Positions 10,547 through 21,302 of a DNA stretch of 64,000 nt are shown in pieces (position 1 is the first letter of the stretch; the number at the start of each line of letters is the position of its first letter). This DNA is from Daucus carota subsp. sativus (lineage: Eukaryota > Streptophyta > Magnoliopsida > Apiales > Apiaceae). Both the position numbers and the translations under genes were made by a program. The DNA lies in NCBI RefSeq assembly GCF_001625215.2, contig NC_030383.2:2740779-2804778 (forward strand), given 5' to 3'. The notes below the pieces were generated by a model, which was not told the DNA's origin, made no database searches, and saw nothing but the letters and a program-made list of their open reading frames with translations.

Positions 10547-12489
10547 CACTACAACAAAACAGGGTTTTTACGACGGAAGTTAAGGCGCAAATCCGTCGTA
10601 AGTTTCTACTTTACGACGGACTTTTTCCGTCATTTTTCTCAAGTCGAAAGTTGCAAAATACGTCACAATTCCCAACATACGTCTTAAGTACTAAAACCGT
10701 CGTAAGTTGAAGAATTTACGACGGAACTTTCCGTCGCAAGTATGTTGTGGGCCCTAGATCCTTGTCTGGATAAATTTTATCTTACGACGCACTGTACGTC
10801 GTATGTTAACTAGCTTATGACAGAAGTTTCCGTCGCATGTCTGCTGTGGGTCCTGGTTTTCCTTTCGAATAAAGTTGAACTTGCGACGGAACGTCCGTCG
10901 GTAGTTATTTTACGACAAAAGTTTGTAATTTAACCCGGGCACAAAACTTAATCTGTGAGACAAATGAGTCTGTCTCAATTGCAAATGAGACTGTCTCTTT
11001 TATATAAACTGAAGCAGTTAACAGCAGATAAAACACAGTGAATAAATGACAGACAAATAAGCAAGAACAACACCAAGAATTTTCACTTGGTTCGGCCCCT
11101 ATTAATCTATGGCCTACATCCAAGTCCCCGTACCAACTGGTACAGAGATTATATTATTAAACAATAATATAAAGCTTACAGTTTGCCGATTACAAATTAC
11201 AAGCCTCCGGAAGAACCCTTCCCTTTGACACCACTGTCACCTAGCAACTGCTATCCAGCCTACTGGCTAACTCAACTTGAATTTGTAATCCTATCTAATT
11301 GCCACAACCCGGCACAAGTGAATAGAAATGAATTAAAGTACAACTCAGATAATAATTTGTTTCACTCTGATATAAGAAATTGAAGCTCTGGAGAAATTGA
11401 TAACGTTGAAAAGCTCTCTTTCTTTCTTCTGAGTTGAAGTCCAAGCTAATTTATAGCCTGTGAAATATAGCTGTTGGAGAGTTTGAATTATAGCTGTTAG
11501 ACAATAAACCAACAAGCTAATATTTAGGACAAATATAACAGATATATGAATTAATCCTGGAAAGTACAATCTGTTATAACTATTTGAACAATTTAAACTG
11601 TTGGAATAATAAACGTTAGAAACAAAACAGTTTAAATATCAGGATAAGTTGGATAAACCAGAATATAAGATAAGGACATTATAGTTTATCCAGTAGAAAG
11701 TTTGTTGAAACAAACTTGATTAAGTCCTCCTGAAAGATAGGTGAAAGAAATAACAGACTTAATCCAAATCATTATCTGAATATTCAAAAGTTGTTTATCA
11801 TCAATAAAAATCAAAGACTAACAAAGTTATGTATGAACATCCGTCGGTAGTGATCCAACTTCGGTCATAAGACATCTATATATGCATTAATAATATCCAT
11901 ATCAATTTCAATATGCATATAAACAAAAACACATACCAACACAAATAAAACAAATATAAATATTAAAGAATAAGTAAAGATTCATCATATACTTACATTG
12001 ATTGGAGTGATAATCGTTGTTGTTATATCTTATTTTGTGTGAAATCGTAAAAATTATGTTGCTTTTGCAGAGAAGTGAAATTTAGAAAGTAGGGGAGGCA
12101 GTAGCTGCGCTGTGATTAGTGAGGCTAACTTATGACGGACAGCAAAAGGACCGTCGTAAGTTCATTTAAATATATTATCTTGCAACGGTCAATTCAAATG
12201 TGGCGGATGACATTAATTACAGCTGTTGAATTAAAATTTTAAATTAATGAAAGTTATGACAGATATTTTCCGTCCGTCGTAAGTTGTAGCAAAACGACGT
12301 CGGCCTAGGCAGGGGCATTTTTTGATTTCTTCTCAAAATTAAAGAAAAATATTTAAATAATCAATCTTACGACGGACCTTTTATCCGTCATAATGTATTA
12401 CGACGGATACAATATGTCCGTCGTAAGTTTCCGCGCCCAGCAGATCCGTCGTAAGTTATCCGTCGTAAATGGCCTAGTTTGTTGTAATG
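10547..12489. mobile_element. Non-autonomous CACTA element (1,943 bp) with AAC target duplication
   Basis: Left end CACTACAACAAAACAGGG at 10547; right end at 12478-12489 is TTTGTTGTAATG, its inverse with one mismatch. AAC precedes it (10544-10546) and AAC follows (12490-12492). Both subterminal regions are packed with the motif TTACGACGGA / TCCGTCGTAA, more than a dozen times over about 350 bp on the left and about 350 bp on the right, the usual transposase-binding layout. No transposase frame remains. The core (about 10.93-11.84 kb) has lower GC, lacks the motif and looks like separate filler. Confidence 0.93.
10925..11840. repeat. Foreign filler inside the CACTA element
   Basis: This core contrasts with the motif-rich flanks. 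It carries ttcacttggttcggccccta followed by ggcctacatccaagtccccg, a phrase typical of some plant copia-type LTRs and their derivatives. No protein frame, PBS or clear LTR borders were found, so it is only a candidate nested insertion or captured host sequence. Confidence 0.4.
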
Positions 12490-13024
12490 AACTGAATGAT
12501 TCTAGAAGTACTCGGAAATCTTCTGAAATTCTGCAGGAAACTAGCAAGAGAATACTAATTGTTTTGCTTGGTTGTATTCTTCGACAAATTACAGAATTTT
12601 AAGCCATAAATACATAATACATTTATATATCTAGTGGCTGGGAAAGAATGCATTACCTCAGATTCAAGATTTTGTTAAAATATACAGTATATTCCTCAAT
12701 CCCCCTTAATTTGTATGCATTCGGGGAACGGGGACGGGATGCGGCTCGTATTTTAATACTCCTCTAAAGTCATAGAAGTATACTATAAGCATTAGATTAT
12801 GTGTCGAGCAGTAAAAAAATCTTATAGATCGAAATGAGTGGAACGGAGGATATACTTATATATGAACAGCCTTAGTCACCCCTAAGAATTTTATTTAAGC
12901 TTCATGTCATAAAGCATGATTGGATACAAGTAATCGGTATTCAGTAATGTGACTGAGACATAGGCTAAACAGCCATAGCAATTTATTAATGGACAGCCAA
13001 TCTGGTCGATCCAAATCGATCTTT
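12490..13024. other. Intergenic, 3' side of germin-like gene 1
   Basis: Holds a degraded Stowaway-like MITE at about 12756-12853 (right tip ggaacggaggatata, same family as 8818-8922) and the 3' untranslated region of the germin-like gene. The sequence around 12.88-12.92 kb (aagaattttatttaagcttc) recurs downstream of germin-like gene 2 at about 17.45-17.48 kb, showing that the tandem duplication included the 3' flank. Confidence 0.6.
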
Positions 13025-14355
13025 TTAATTATCAAATCGTGCCTGCAATTCCTTCACTTTCTCTTCGTTTAGCATAAACGCCTTGGCAAGAATATCAGAG
13101 GGGATATCTGGATCGGATCCGAATACAGCATTCGCGATGGTGATAACCCCGGGGTTTTGGCTGTTAAGAGCAGCAATTGCTACGGCATTACCTTCTCCAT
13201 TATTCTGCTGGAAGTGGATTAGGCCTTCGGGGAACACATACACATCACCTTCGTGAAGGTCTTTGGCGATCAGGCGATTTTCTGGATTCGAAGTGACGAA
13301 TCCCACCCGCAGCTGGCCTTTGATGACTGTCAGGATTTCAGTAGCACGAGGATGGGTGTGTGGGGGGTTGATTCCCCTTGGTGCATAGTCGATACGAGCA
13401 ATGGAAAGGCTGAGAGTGTTGAGTCCAGGAATCCGGACAACATTCACTAGAGTTACATTTGATCCAACTGCATTCGAGGTGTCCCCTGCTTCATTCAATC
13501 CACTGGTGAAGAAGTCCTCTGCAGTCGCGTTGTTCGGGTTCTTACAAACAAGTCCATTAACCAGCACTGAAATAAGAACAGAATTCATCAATCAAGTACT
13601 AGATAATTAGAAGTAATCAAAAATTATTTTTTATCTAAGTGGAAGATTTTGCCTGGGTGAAAATTTTTATGCATGTGGGGACCATCATTATTAATGAAAT
13701 CAGAGTCAATACAAATCCGTCACCTAACTAAAAAGTGGTTGTTAGAGCATCCACAATGCAGTGGACAAATTAGTCTTCGGAACATTAAAAGTAACTTGTC
13801 GACAACAATATTTTCTTTTATTTTATGAGAGGAGCAGAAAGTGGCCAGGGACATGGTGTCCTGTTGTTAGTGTACAGTTTGAGGTGATGTGGAGATAAAA
13901 GTGTCTGCACTGAGTATTCTTAGGGGGCGTTTGGATTGAGGTTAGAAATGGGAATCGGGAATGGGAATGGAGGGTATGGGAATGGGGGTTAATGAGAATC
14001 AGAATGGTATGGTAACCCAAGGGGTGGGAAGGGTATGATTTAACCACCTAAAAGGATTGGGGTTCCCATTCCATGGCACCAAATAACTAATCCAAACACT
14101 TGTTATGGGATTAAGGTTCCGATCCCTGTTAACCGGGCTCATTAACCATGAACCAAACACCAATATGTGCACATAGACACATGCCAGAAAATCCGATATA
14201 AGTTAAGCATGCATGCACATTACCATACCTTGGCTATTTGGATCAGCAACACAGAAATCCTGAAGAGGATTGTTATCAATAGCCAATGCAACAAAGCAAG
14301 TCATGGCACTTAGTAATCCGATGAGAAGGACTTTAGAGCCCGGTAAAGAAGCCAT
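13025..14355 (-). CDS. Germin-like protein 1 (secreted cupin)
   Basis: Two exons, 14355-14229 and 13566-13025, phase-1 intron, 222 residues, the usual germin-like length. Residues 1-25 are a signal peptide. C35 and C50 form the conserved disulfide pair. The cupin motif 1 ([11 protein letters not shown]) gives metal ligands H112, H114 and E119; motif 2 ([13 protein letters not shown]) gives H160. N-glycosylation sites are N55 and N79. Germins are apoplastic manganese hexamers; some have oxalate oxidase or superoxide dismutase activity and many act in defence. Activity of this one cannot be told from sequence. It is a tandem paralogue of the gene at 17.6-18.6 kb. A MITE sits in the intron. Confidence 0.95.
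13923..14161. mobile_element. MITE in the intron of germin-like gene 1
   Basis: Left tip GGGGGCGTTTGGATTGAGG and right tip TTAACCATGAACCAAACACC are roughly inverse. The inside is built of gggaatgg-type repeats on one side and ggttcccattcc-type on the other. Germin-like gene 2 lacks it at the same place, so it inserted after the duplication or was lost there. Tips resemble Tourist/hAT-like MITEs starting GGGGCGTTTGG. Confidence 0.65.
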
Positions 14356-14466
14356 AGTCGAACTTTTGGTCGATATTGTACTATGTATAAGAGAAATTAA
14401 CAAGGATAAAGAAACAAACGATGATCTCTGAGAGCTGAGTTATGAAAATGCAAATGTTGTTTGGTG

Positions 14467-14475
14467 TTTATATAG
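14467..14475 (-). promoter_or_regulatory. TATA box of germin-like gene 1
   Basis: CTATATAAA on the minus strand, 112 bp before the start codon. This leaves about 80 bp for a 5' leader, normal for plant germin-like genes. Confidence 0.65.
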
Positions 14476-15350
14476 GAAACTTTCATTAGGGAATGCCCGC
14501 CAAAGTGGATAAAATAGGCACCGAGTGTTCTTAACGTTGGAAAGAGTCTTTGGACATCAACATGAAGAAAAACGATACGAGTCTAATCATTAGATTGCAG
14601 ACAAGATACGGTTCGTGCGGAATCGCCTCTGCCGTATCTTTTCTGCACTTGAAAATGACATGTACAAAATTTAGATTTAATATTTAAATTCCAGTGTAAA
14701 TACCCATACTTTCAAAAAAATTAAAATTTAAATGACATAAAATAAATTTTTGTATTTTAAATTGATGATTTAGGATGCATACTGGTCCAATTAATATTAA
14801 TATAAATGAAATTAACTAAACATTGCCAATGAGAAAAAAATTGAGAAAAGCTTAGGTTTAGTCATAAATTAGGATTATAATTTATGATTTAATATATATA
14901 TATTAAAATAATAAATTTATTTTGTACATAAAATATTGAGTTAAAATTTAATATGTTATAATTTCATACTCAGTAATTAGCTTGTTTTATATTGTGACTT
15001 TGTATTTAATTAAATTAAACTAAAGTATATACTATAATGATGTGATACAAAAACTAAAATGTATATAAATATTTACAGTAAGTATTAAATTTACATTATA
15101 TTCATTTAAATATAATTATTTTATAAGTTTAATATATATTTTATTAAAATTAAAGATTAAAATTTTGAAAGTTCAACCGGTAAAGAATTACCAAACTGTT
15201 TTCCTATAATAACATCGTTTGAGCTTTTCTTTTCGTGTAATCGGTCTTCCTTAATTTTGACATTTATAAAATCAATATTTACGGGTTTAATTCGAAAAAA
15301 TAAGATTCTAGACTAAAATGTGAAGACCCAATGACATGTATAAAATATCC

Positions 15351-15649
15351 AGAGCATCTCCAACTATTGAAAGCATTTAGCTAAAAGCTGAGTTGGCATG
15401 TTAAAAACTAAATTTGTCGAACCTCTATAGGTCTGTAGGAAAGATTGCACATCATTTATTACCATATTGAACTGATATATTCTATTTTAACAATATAAAA
15501 ATATTAATAACATACTATTTTTAAATTATAGCCAACCAATATAGTCAATATCATTGAAGCAAAAATGTCTAAGAGGTTTAACAAATTTTACATAATGCTT
15601 AGAGGTCTCATTTAGCCAACAATTATAGTCAACGCCGTTGGAGATGCTT
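15351..15649. mobile_element. MITE, GAGCATYTCCAA family, copy 2
   Basis: Left end agagcatctccaactattg, right end gccgttggagatgctt, inverse for about 13 bases. Interior phrases match copy 1 at 9.44-9.75 kb in reverse orientation. It lies in the upstream region of germin-like gene 1 and is absent from the matching region of gene 2. Confidence 0.75.
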
Positions 15650-16053
15650 CAAATCAATAAATGTGAATTATAATTTGAGCTTTAGTGTTTTTTTTTGTTT
15701 TGAAGGAATGTTGTGTGAATGTTGAATATAAATTATGATTTGAGTTTTTATGTTGGGGGAATATTGTTCGGTGAAGCATAGCTATACTTGTCTTTCATTT
15801 CAGAGGTCTTACGAATTCGAACCATCTGTGGTAATCATTTTTCCGCCCTACTTTAACATTTCTAGAAATCTTCCGGGTCTCTAGTTAAGTTAAAATGATC
15901 TATAAGTATATATATGCGTGTAAAACAACACTATTTATACACACTAACAACCAACTAATCCAGAATTTCAAGATCCATGTGAAATTTTGCCTGAAACTGG
16001 CTAGACATTACTCATTAGGTACCAAGTGTTTTTCCTTGTTACGTAATTTGTAA

Positions 16054-16442
16054 GAGCAAGTCCAACAGATTACCTATCCTATTACTTATAAATAACATAA
16101 AATAATGAGTGCTACTATGTCTTAGTGATTTAGGTAATCTATTTTTAGTGTCAATTCCAATAGTAATCCCTATATTTGTTCTCATAAGATTATTTTAATA
16201 ATAAATTTGAGAGAGAAGGGTAAAATGAGAGAATAGACAAAGAAAGAAGGAGATAGATGATTATTTTATTCATAAATATTAAATAGGTAATGACTAGGAG
16301 TTACTTATAAATAGGTAATGGCTAGAAGAATTAAGGTTGTGCTAGTGATTTAGGATAACACTAGGATAGTGTTGGAGTGCATTTTTTTGACACATTAAAC
16401 GTGAGTTTAGGACATCATATAGGTAACTTATTGGACTTGCTA
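16054..16442. mobile_element. Tourist-like (PIF/Harbinger) MITE
   Basis: Left end gagcaagtccaacagat, right end ttattggacttgct, inverse; flanked by taa on the left and ataa on the right, consistent with a TWA target. It shares tips and some interior (attgtcctagtga-like against gtgctagtgatttagga) with the copy at 19.72-20.10 kb. Confidence 0.75.
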
Positions 16443-17582
16443 TAAGACGTATGTACATTGAAATTGACTTTGTAATGTTAAGTATTTCTTCCTTAAATGA
16501 CTCAAATTATATCAAGTAGCTTTACTGCACAAAGGTAAATATTTTAGTCACACGAGACAACAAGACAAGAAATAAATTAGAGTAAATTATCAGAAATTGA
16601 TCCTAGCATTTAGGTGGTGCGATTTTCAGATTTTCAGATTTTCAAATTTTCAATATGATTGTCGAATATTGTTTTCAATTTTTAAAAAAAAATGGCAGGA
16701 CCGCATTTCTAAGAAACAAAACTATGTTTTCTCGAAAAAGTGGTCATCAACTATTTTTTTTTCAAAGATTTAAAACGTTGTCAATCAAATTTGAAATTTT
16801 TTACATCAAAATTGATAAAGCGAGGAAACAGGAGACACTCATTTTTCTTGAGAAGATACAAAGATTTCATGTTATATATGCAGGCTTGCCACCTCTCTCT
16901 GGAGCTCATCCTCAATACTTCCCATCCCAGTGGTTTCAAGACGGAGTTAAGTGTTTCTCGCATACCTATTACTGAAGATTTTGATTACACATATTGTCTT
17001 GTCAACTTGTTACTTGTGTACCTGTTAGAGAAAAATTAAAAGGTACAATTTGTTAACTTCCTTTGTCTTTGAAGATAATTTTACATGGTCCGAATCCGAA
17101 AATAAGCCAAAATACATTAGCCCAATTACAACAACTTGGATAATCCCCAAGCTCACCACAGGTTCCCAAAGGATTATGATTTGTTGATGCAATTGATAGT
17201 AGTACTTATACTTATAAACTGAACTAAAGTTTTCACACTCATCGATGCGGGACTGAGGTGTTACACAATTAGCCAAACATTGGCGAGGTAGCTGACAAAG
17301 GTAATACGTGGTTAGACGAATGAACAAAATTTTATATATTATCTATAATTTTATCTGTGATATAATTTATTAAATTTTAGTTAAGTATTTTTCTGGTCTT
17401 AAAATGCTCTAATTTGCTTCACATATTGTCTGCAGTAATCACCGCCAAGAATTTTATTTAGGCTTCATGTCAACAAGCACGCTGTGATACATCTGATCAC
17501 TAATGTGACACAGGCTAAACAGCCATAACAGTTTGTTACATGTATAGGCATTTTGGTTGATCCAATACTTTCATCGATCTGC

Positions 17583-18579
17583 TTAATCAAACCGTGCCTG
17601 CAATTCTTTCACCGTCTCCTCGTCTAGCATAAATGCCTTGGAAATAATATCAGGAGATATATTTGGATTGGATCCGAATACAGCATTCGCAATGGTGATA
17701 ACCCCGGGGTCTTGGCTGTTAACAGCAGAAACTGCAACGGCATTACCTTTTCCCATATTTTTTTGGAAGTGGATGAGACCTTCGGGGAACACGAACACAT
17801 CACCCTCGTTAAGGTCTTTGGCGATTAGGCGATTCTCTGGATTCGAAGTCACAAATCCAACCCGCAGCTGGCCTTTGATGACAGTCAGGATTTCAGTAGC
17901 ACGAGGATGTATGTGGGGGGGATTGAGTCCCCTTGGTGCATAGTCGATACGGGCTATGCCAATGCTCAGAGTGTTCAGTCCAGGAACCTGATCAACATCA
18001 ACTTCAGTTACATTTGATCCAACTGGATTCGACGTGTCCCCTGCTTCGTTCAATCCACTGAAGAAGAAGTCGTCTGCAGTCACGTTCCTCGGATTCTTGC
18101 AAACAAGTCCATTAACCAGAACTGAAAGAAGAAAAGAATTCATCAAGTACTAATATAGGATGATTTTCAAGTGGGCAAAATGGAAAAGTTTTGCCGAGTA
18201 AATTGCAAATTGATGGCTGAACTTTATCTACTTTTACATTTTGGTGCCGAAATTTCAAATTTGCAATATAATGACCAAATATTGCTTTAAACAGCAAACA
18301 ATAGTTTTTTCTCAAAAACGTGGCTCTAGCCACCGTTTTAAAATACAAAAACAATATTTGGTCACTATATTGCAAATTTGAAATTTCCGCCATCAAAAAA
18401 AGCAAAAGCAGGTAAAGTTCAGTTACAATTCTGTAACTTACTCAACTTTTACCTGGGCTAGTTGGATCACCAACACAAAAATCCTGTAGAGGATTGTTAT
18501 CAATAGCCAATGCAACAAAGCAAGTCATGGCACTTAATAATCCGATAAAAAGAACTCTAGAGCTCAATGAAGAAGCCAT
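17583..18579 (-). CDS. Germin-like protein 2 (secreted cupin)
   Basis: Two exons, 18579-18453 and 18121-17583, phase-1 intron at the same place as in gene 1, 221 residues. The signal peptide region is almost identical to gene 1 from residue 10 on. Cysteines 35 and 50, cupin ligands H112, H114, E119 and H160 and glycosylation sites N55 and N79 are all kept. The two proteins are clearly recent tandem paralogues, differing by conservative changes and the loss of the last Asn. Expected to be an apoplastic manganese cupin; enzymatic activity is unknown. The intron carries a long palindromic repeat not present in gene 1. Confidence 0.95.
18190..18450. repeat. Long inverted repeat (fold-back MITE) in germin-like gene 2 intron
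   Basis: The left arm contains gaaatttcaaatttgcaata and accaaatattg; the right arm contains the inverse, caatatttggtcactatattg then aaatttgaaatttc. Outer arms continue with gaactttatctact / aggtaaagttcag. The centre holds paired aaaacgtggct / agccaccgtttt. The whole intron is nearly filled by this element, whose right edge comes within a few bases of the exon 1 donor. Confidence 0.75.
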
Positions 18580-19720
18580 CTGATAAGCAAACAAATGCCT
18601 ATACATCTCCGACAGTTGTGATCTTGAAAATTTTTAGAAGGAATGCCCGACAAAGTGGATATTTAAAGAGAGACACAAAGTTCTTAACCTTAGAAAGATT
18701 CCATGGACGAAACATGAAGAGAAAACGTTTAAAAGAGACTAATTGATTGATTGCACAGACAAGATACGGAAGTGTAGAATGCTTGTTCCTGTTTTTGTCC
18801 TACACAGAAAGTCGGAGAACAATAAGATGCAGTTTAATAATAAATTCACGTTTATTTTATTTATACTCAAACATTCGAATCTTTGAGTGATGAATTTGGA
18901 CCATGATATACTCAAACATTTGAATCTTATTATGAATTATGATGATGATATTCACTTAAGATACTGTACAATATGAATTGTAGTTGAAATTTTATATTAA
19001 CCTTTTTGTAGTTCAAAAGATCATTGCATTTAACACAAGCTTTGAGTTGAATCATTTCAGTACTAAATCATTAACAGAGTTATAATGATGTAGGATTCTT
19101 GTTTGGTGAAGCACAACTTTATGTAGGAGTATCTTTCATTTTAGAGGAATTCTTGTATATTCGCCTGGACTAATCATAATCCTGCATGCCCTACTAAACA
19201 TTTCTAGAAACCTTCCAGCAACTCAGAGTTCCTAATTACGTTCATATGATCTGCAAGTGTCATGGAAGGTATGCGTGTAAAACAACAATACATACACACA
19301 ACCACCGATTCAGAGCATGCTTGCGTGAGTTTAAAATAAGGGTTTAAAAGTATTTCCGACTATGAGCTGTTTCTAAACTGAAAAATATTTTGTTGTGTGA
19401 TAAATCTGAAAATGACTTAAAATCATAAATAAGCCAAAAATTAACGGTTTTGAATTTAAAAAAATTGTTTGGTTGTGTAATAAGTCTGAACTATGGGGCC
19501 GTTTGAGTGTGATTAAAATAAGTGCTTATTGCTTAAAGTAAAAAAGTGAAGTAGAAGTTAGAAGCAAGTAAAGACTTATAAGTGATAAAAGTGTTTGGAA
19601 AATAAATAGATTTTGGGGAATGAGGTTTTTTCACTCAGAAGTTGACTTCTGCTTCACGGTGTGTGTTTGGCTAAATATTTAAAAAGTACTTGTACTGGGC
19701 TTGAGAAGTTGAGAATATTA
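18580..19720. other. Upstream region of germin-like gene 2
   Basis: Contains the promoter of gene 2 (TATA-like TTTAAATATCC near 18.66 kb) and sequence homologous to the upstream region of gene 1 at about 19.08-19.29 kb. From 19.32 to 19.69 kb lie repeats with ggggccgtttgagtgtg and tttaaaataagtgcttatt, related to half-copies near 44.55 kb; probably decayed MITEs. Confidence 0.5.
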
Positions 19721-20096
19721 GAGCAAGTCCAACAGTGTCCTAGTTGGAGCCCTAAATATAATATAAAAAATTATGTCCTAGTAGTTTAGGACATATTCTA
19801 CTAGCTTCAGCTCCAACAATGTGCCTTATTTTCACTATATGTTTAATATTTTACTATTAAAAGTTCACTTTCATCATTAAAACATAATATAAAATAGAGA
19901 GAGAAAGAGAGTGTTAGTAAAAATTTATTATAAAATATGGGATAGGGCAAGGAGAGAGAGTGCCTCAAAAATAGGGCTTGAATGGATTGTCCTAGTGATA
20001 TAGGGCATCACTAGGACATTGTTGGAGCAAGTTTTTTCATCAAATGCCCTATATTATGACTTAGGACAACAAATAGGGCAGCTGTTGGACTTGCTC
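19721..20096. mobile_element. Tourist-like MITE (376 bp) with TTA target duplication
   Basis: Tips GAGCAAGTCCAACAG and CTGTTGGACTTGCTC are perfect inverse repeats. TTA precedes (19718-19720) and TTA follows (20097-20099), the signature of PIF/Harbinger transposition. It lies directly at the 3' end of the small ORF that starts at 20323. Confidence 0.93.
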
Positions 20097-20323
20097 TTAT
20101 AAAGCGAATTATCTTTTTTCTGGACAAGACCAAGAATAGAGCTCGGAGGCTGAGGGGGTTTAATTTCAGGACCGGGTTTAATTTCAGAACTGAGTTTGGG
20201 TTTTTTAGGTTTCGGCTCGGCGACCTCGTGAGCAGCCTTGCGAGCCCAATACTCCTTGATCCTAGCACGAGCTTGTTCCATAAACACGGCTCTAGCCTTG
20301 GCCTTGGCCTCCCCTTGCAACAT
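20054..20323 (-). pseudogene. Small ORF of unknown function, 3' end replaced by a MITE
   Basis: An 89-codon frame starts at 20323 after a leader-like AT-rich stretch. The first part is rich in Ala, Arg and Lys with a helix-like MEQARARIKEYWARKAA segment, then a Pro/Lys-rich part (EPKPKKPKL, PPQPPSSILGL). The last 15 codons are Tourist-like MITE sequence, so the stop codon at 20054 is supplied by the transposon. I recognise no family. It may be the 5' piece of a truncated gene; codon-like structure in this frame is better than in the overlapping frame 20400-20011. Confidence 0.4.
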
Positions 20324-20399
20324 CTTATCTTCTCTTGATTCGATTGAATGAATTGGGGTTTTTTTGTTGGCAGAGGAGATGTATTTGTGTCTCGCAACA

Positions 20400-21302
20400 A
20401 TTACATAACAAACTTATGTTTTGGATTAGCATGCAATTACTTAAAATTAATATATTTATTCCGCGAGCACGGTTGGATAGGTTATCCTCCGTCATCCCAG
20501 ATATATATTATAAAATATATAAATACTTTATTAATTGTTTTTAAATATATTACAAATATTATAAAAAGAATAACCTAAAATATTATTATGGATGAAGCAA
20601 CAAAGGATCATTATACAAAGCAAAATTTTTTATTATTAAAATAAAGAATAATTGTCTTAAATATAATCAGATAAATATATGCCGATAGTCCATAACCCCA
20701 AAATGAATTTATGTGGGCTAGTCTCGAAACTAGTATGAGATTTTTTTGACTTTCAGGAAGAGTTCAAAAATAACAATAACAATGTTGCGGGTGAACATAG
20801 CATAAAAAGGCAACCAGTTTCTGATGGCCAAGCAATAACAATGCCTAAACCACCCTGTGAACCAGAAAAAACTGAAAATTTACACATTTGCGTACTAGTG
20901 AAGAAGACAAAGGATTTCAACAGGCATGATGAACCTTAGAATTGAGGCAATTATGATCAAAGAAGGTTCATAATCTAAAGAACGAAGGCCGAAATGCTAA
21001 GGTATAATGCTAAAACTAAGTCATGATATGCGTTGTAAACTTGATCCTGCATGTTTGTTCCCTAAATTTGCAGCATGCAATGCACACTATAGGATCAAGA
21101 GTTGAAATGAATAGAACCAGCACCAATTAACACAATTCTTGCAGTAAAAATATTCCTCATGTGAACTAAAAATAATTTTTTTAACTTCTGGAGCTGTCCC
21201 CGCAGTTCATATGGAAAGTTTTTGCAATTCCATCACAGCAGGCAAAGGGCCTCATCAAACCTTTGTTGCCAGGCGTTGGGGTAGGCCGTACCCTTAATTT
21301 TC
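20400..21302. other. Spacer downstream of DMS3
   Basis: No gene is supported from 20.4 to about 21.0 kb. The last few hundred bases before 21303 should hold the DMS3 3' untranslated region. Confidence 0.5.

Larger units (their letters stand above)
14476..17582. other. Spacer between the two germin-like genes
   Basis: The first 200 bp keeps recognisable identity with the region upstream of germin-like gene 2 (aatgcccgccaaagtggat against aatgcccgacaaagtggat; gacaagatacgg in both). Homology resumes at about 15.66-15.95 kb with 19.08-19.29 kb. Between them are AT-rich sequence and a MITE at 15351-15649. A Tourist-like MITE lies at 16054-16442. From 16.6 to 17.4 kb I see no gene. Confidence 0.6.

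Noticed and set aside
10378..10710. 110-codon plus-strand ORF
   Set aside because: Its second half is the CACTA subterminal repeat; no coding character.
16655..17327. ORFs of about 100 codons on both strands
   Set aside because: AT-rich, no splice logic, no recognisable motif.
20011..20400. 129-codon ORF overlapping the small ORF at 20.05-20.32 kb
   Set aside because: It runs in the shifted frame and extends into the MITE; the other frame starts after a leader-like region and has better composition.
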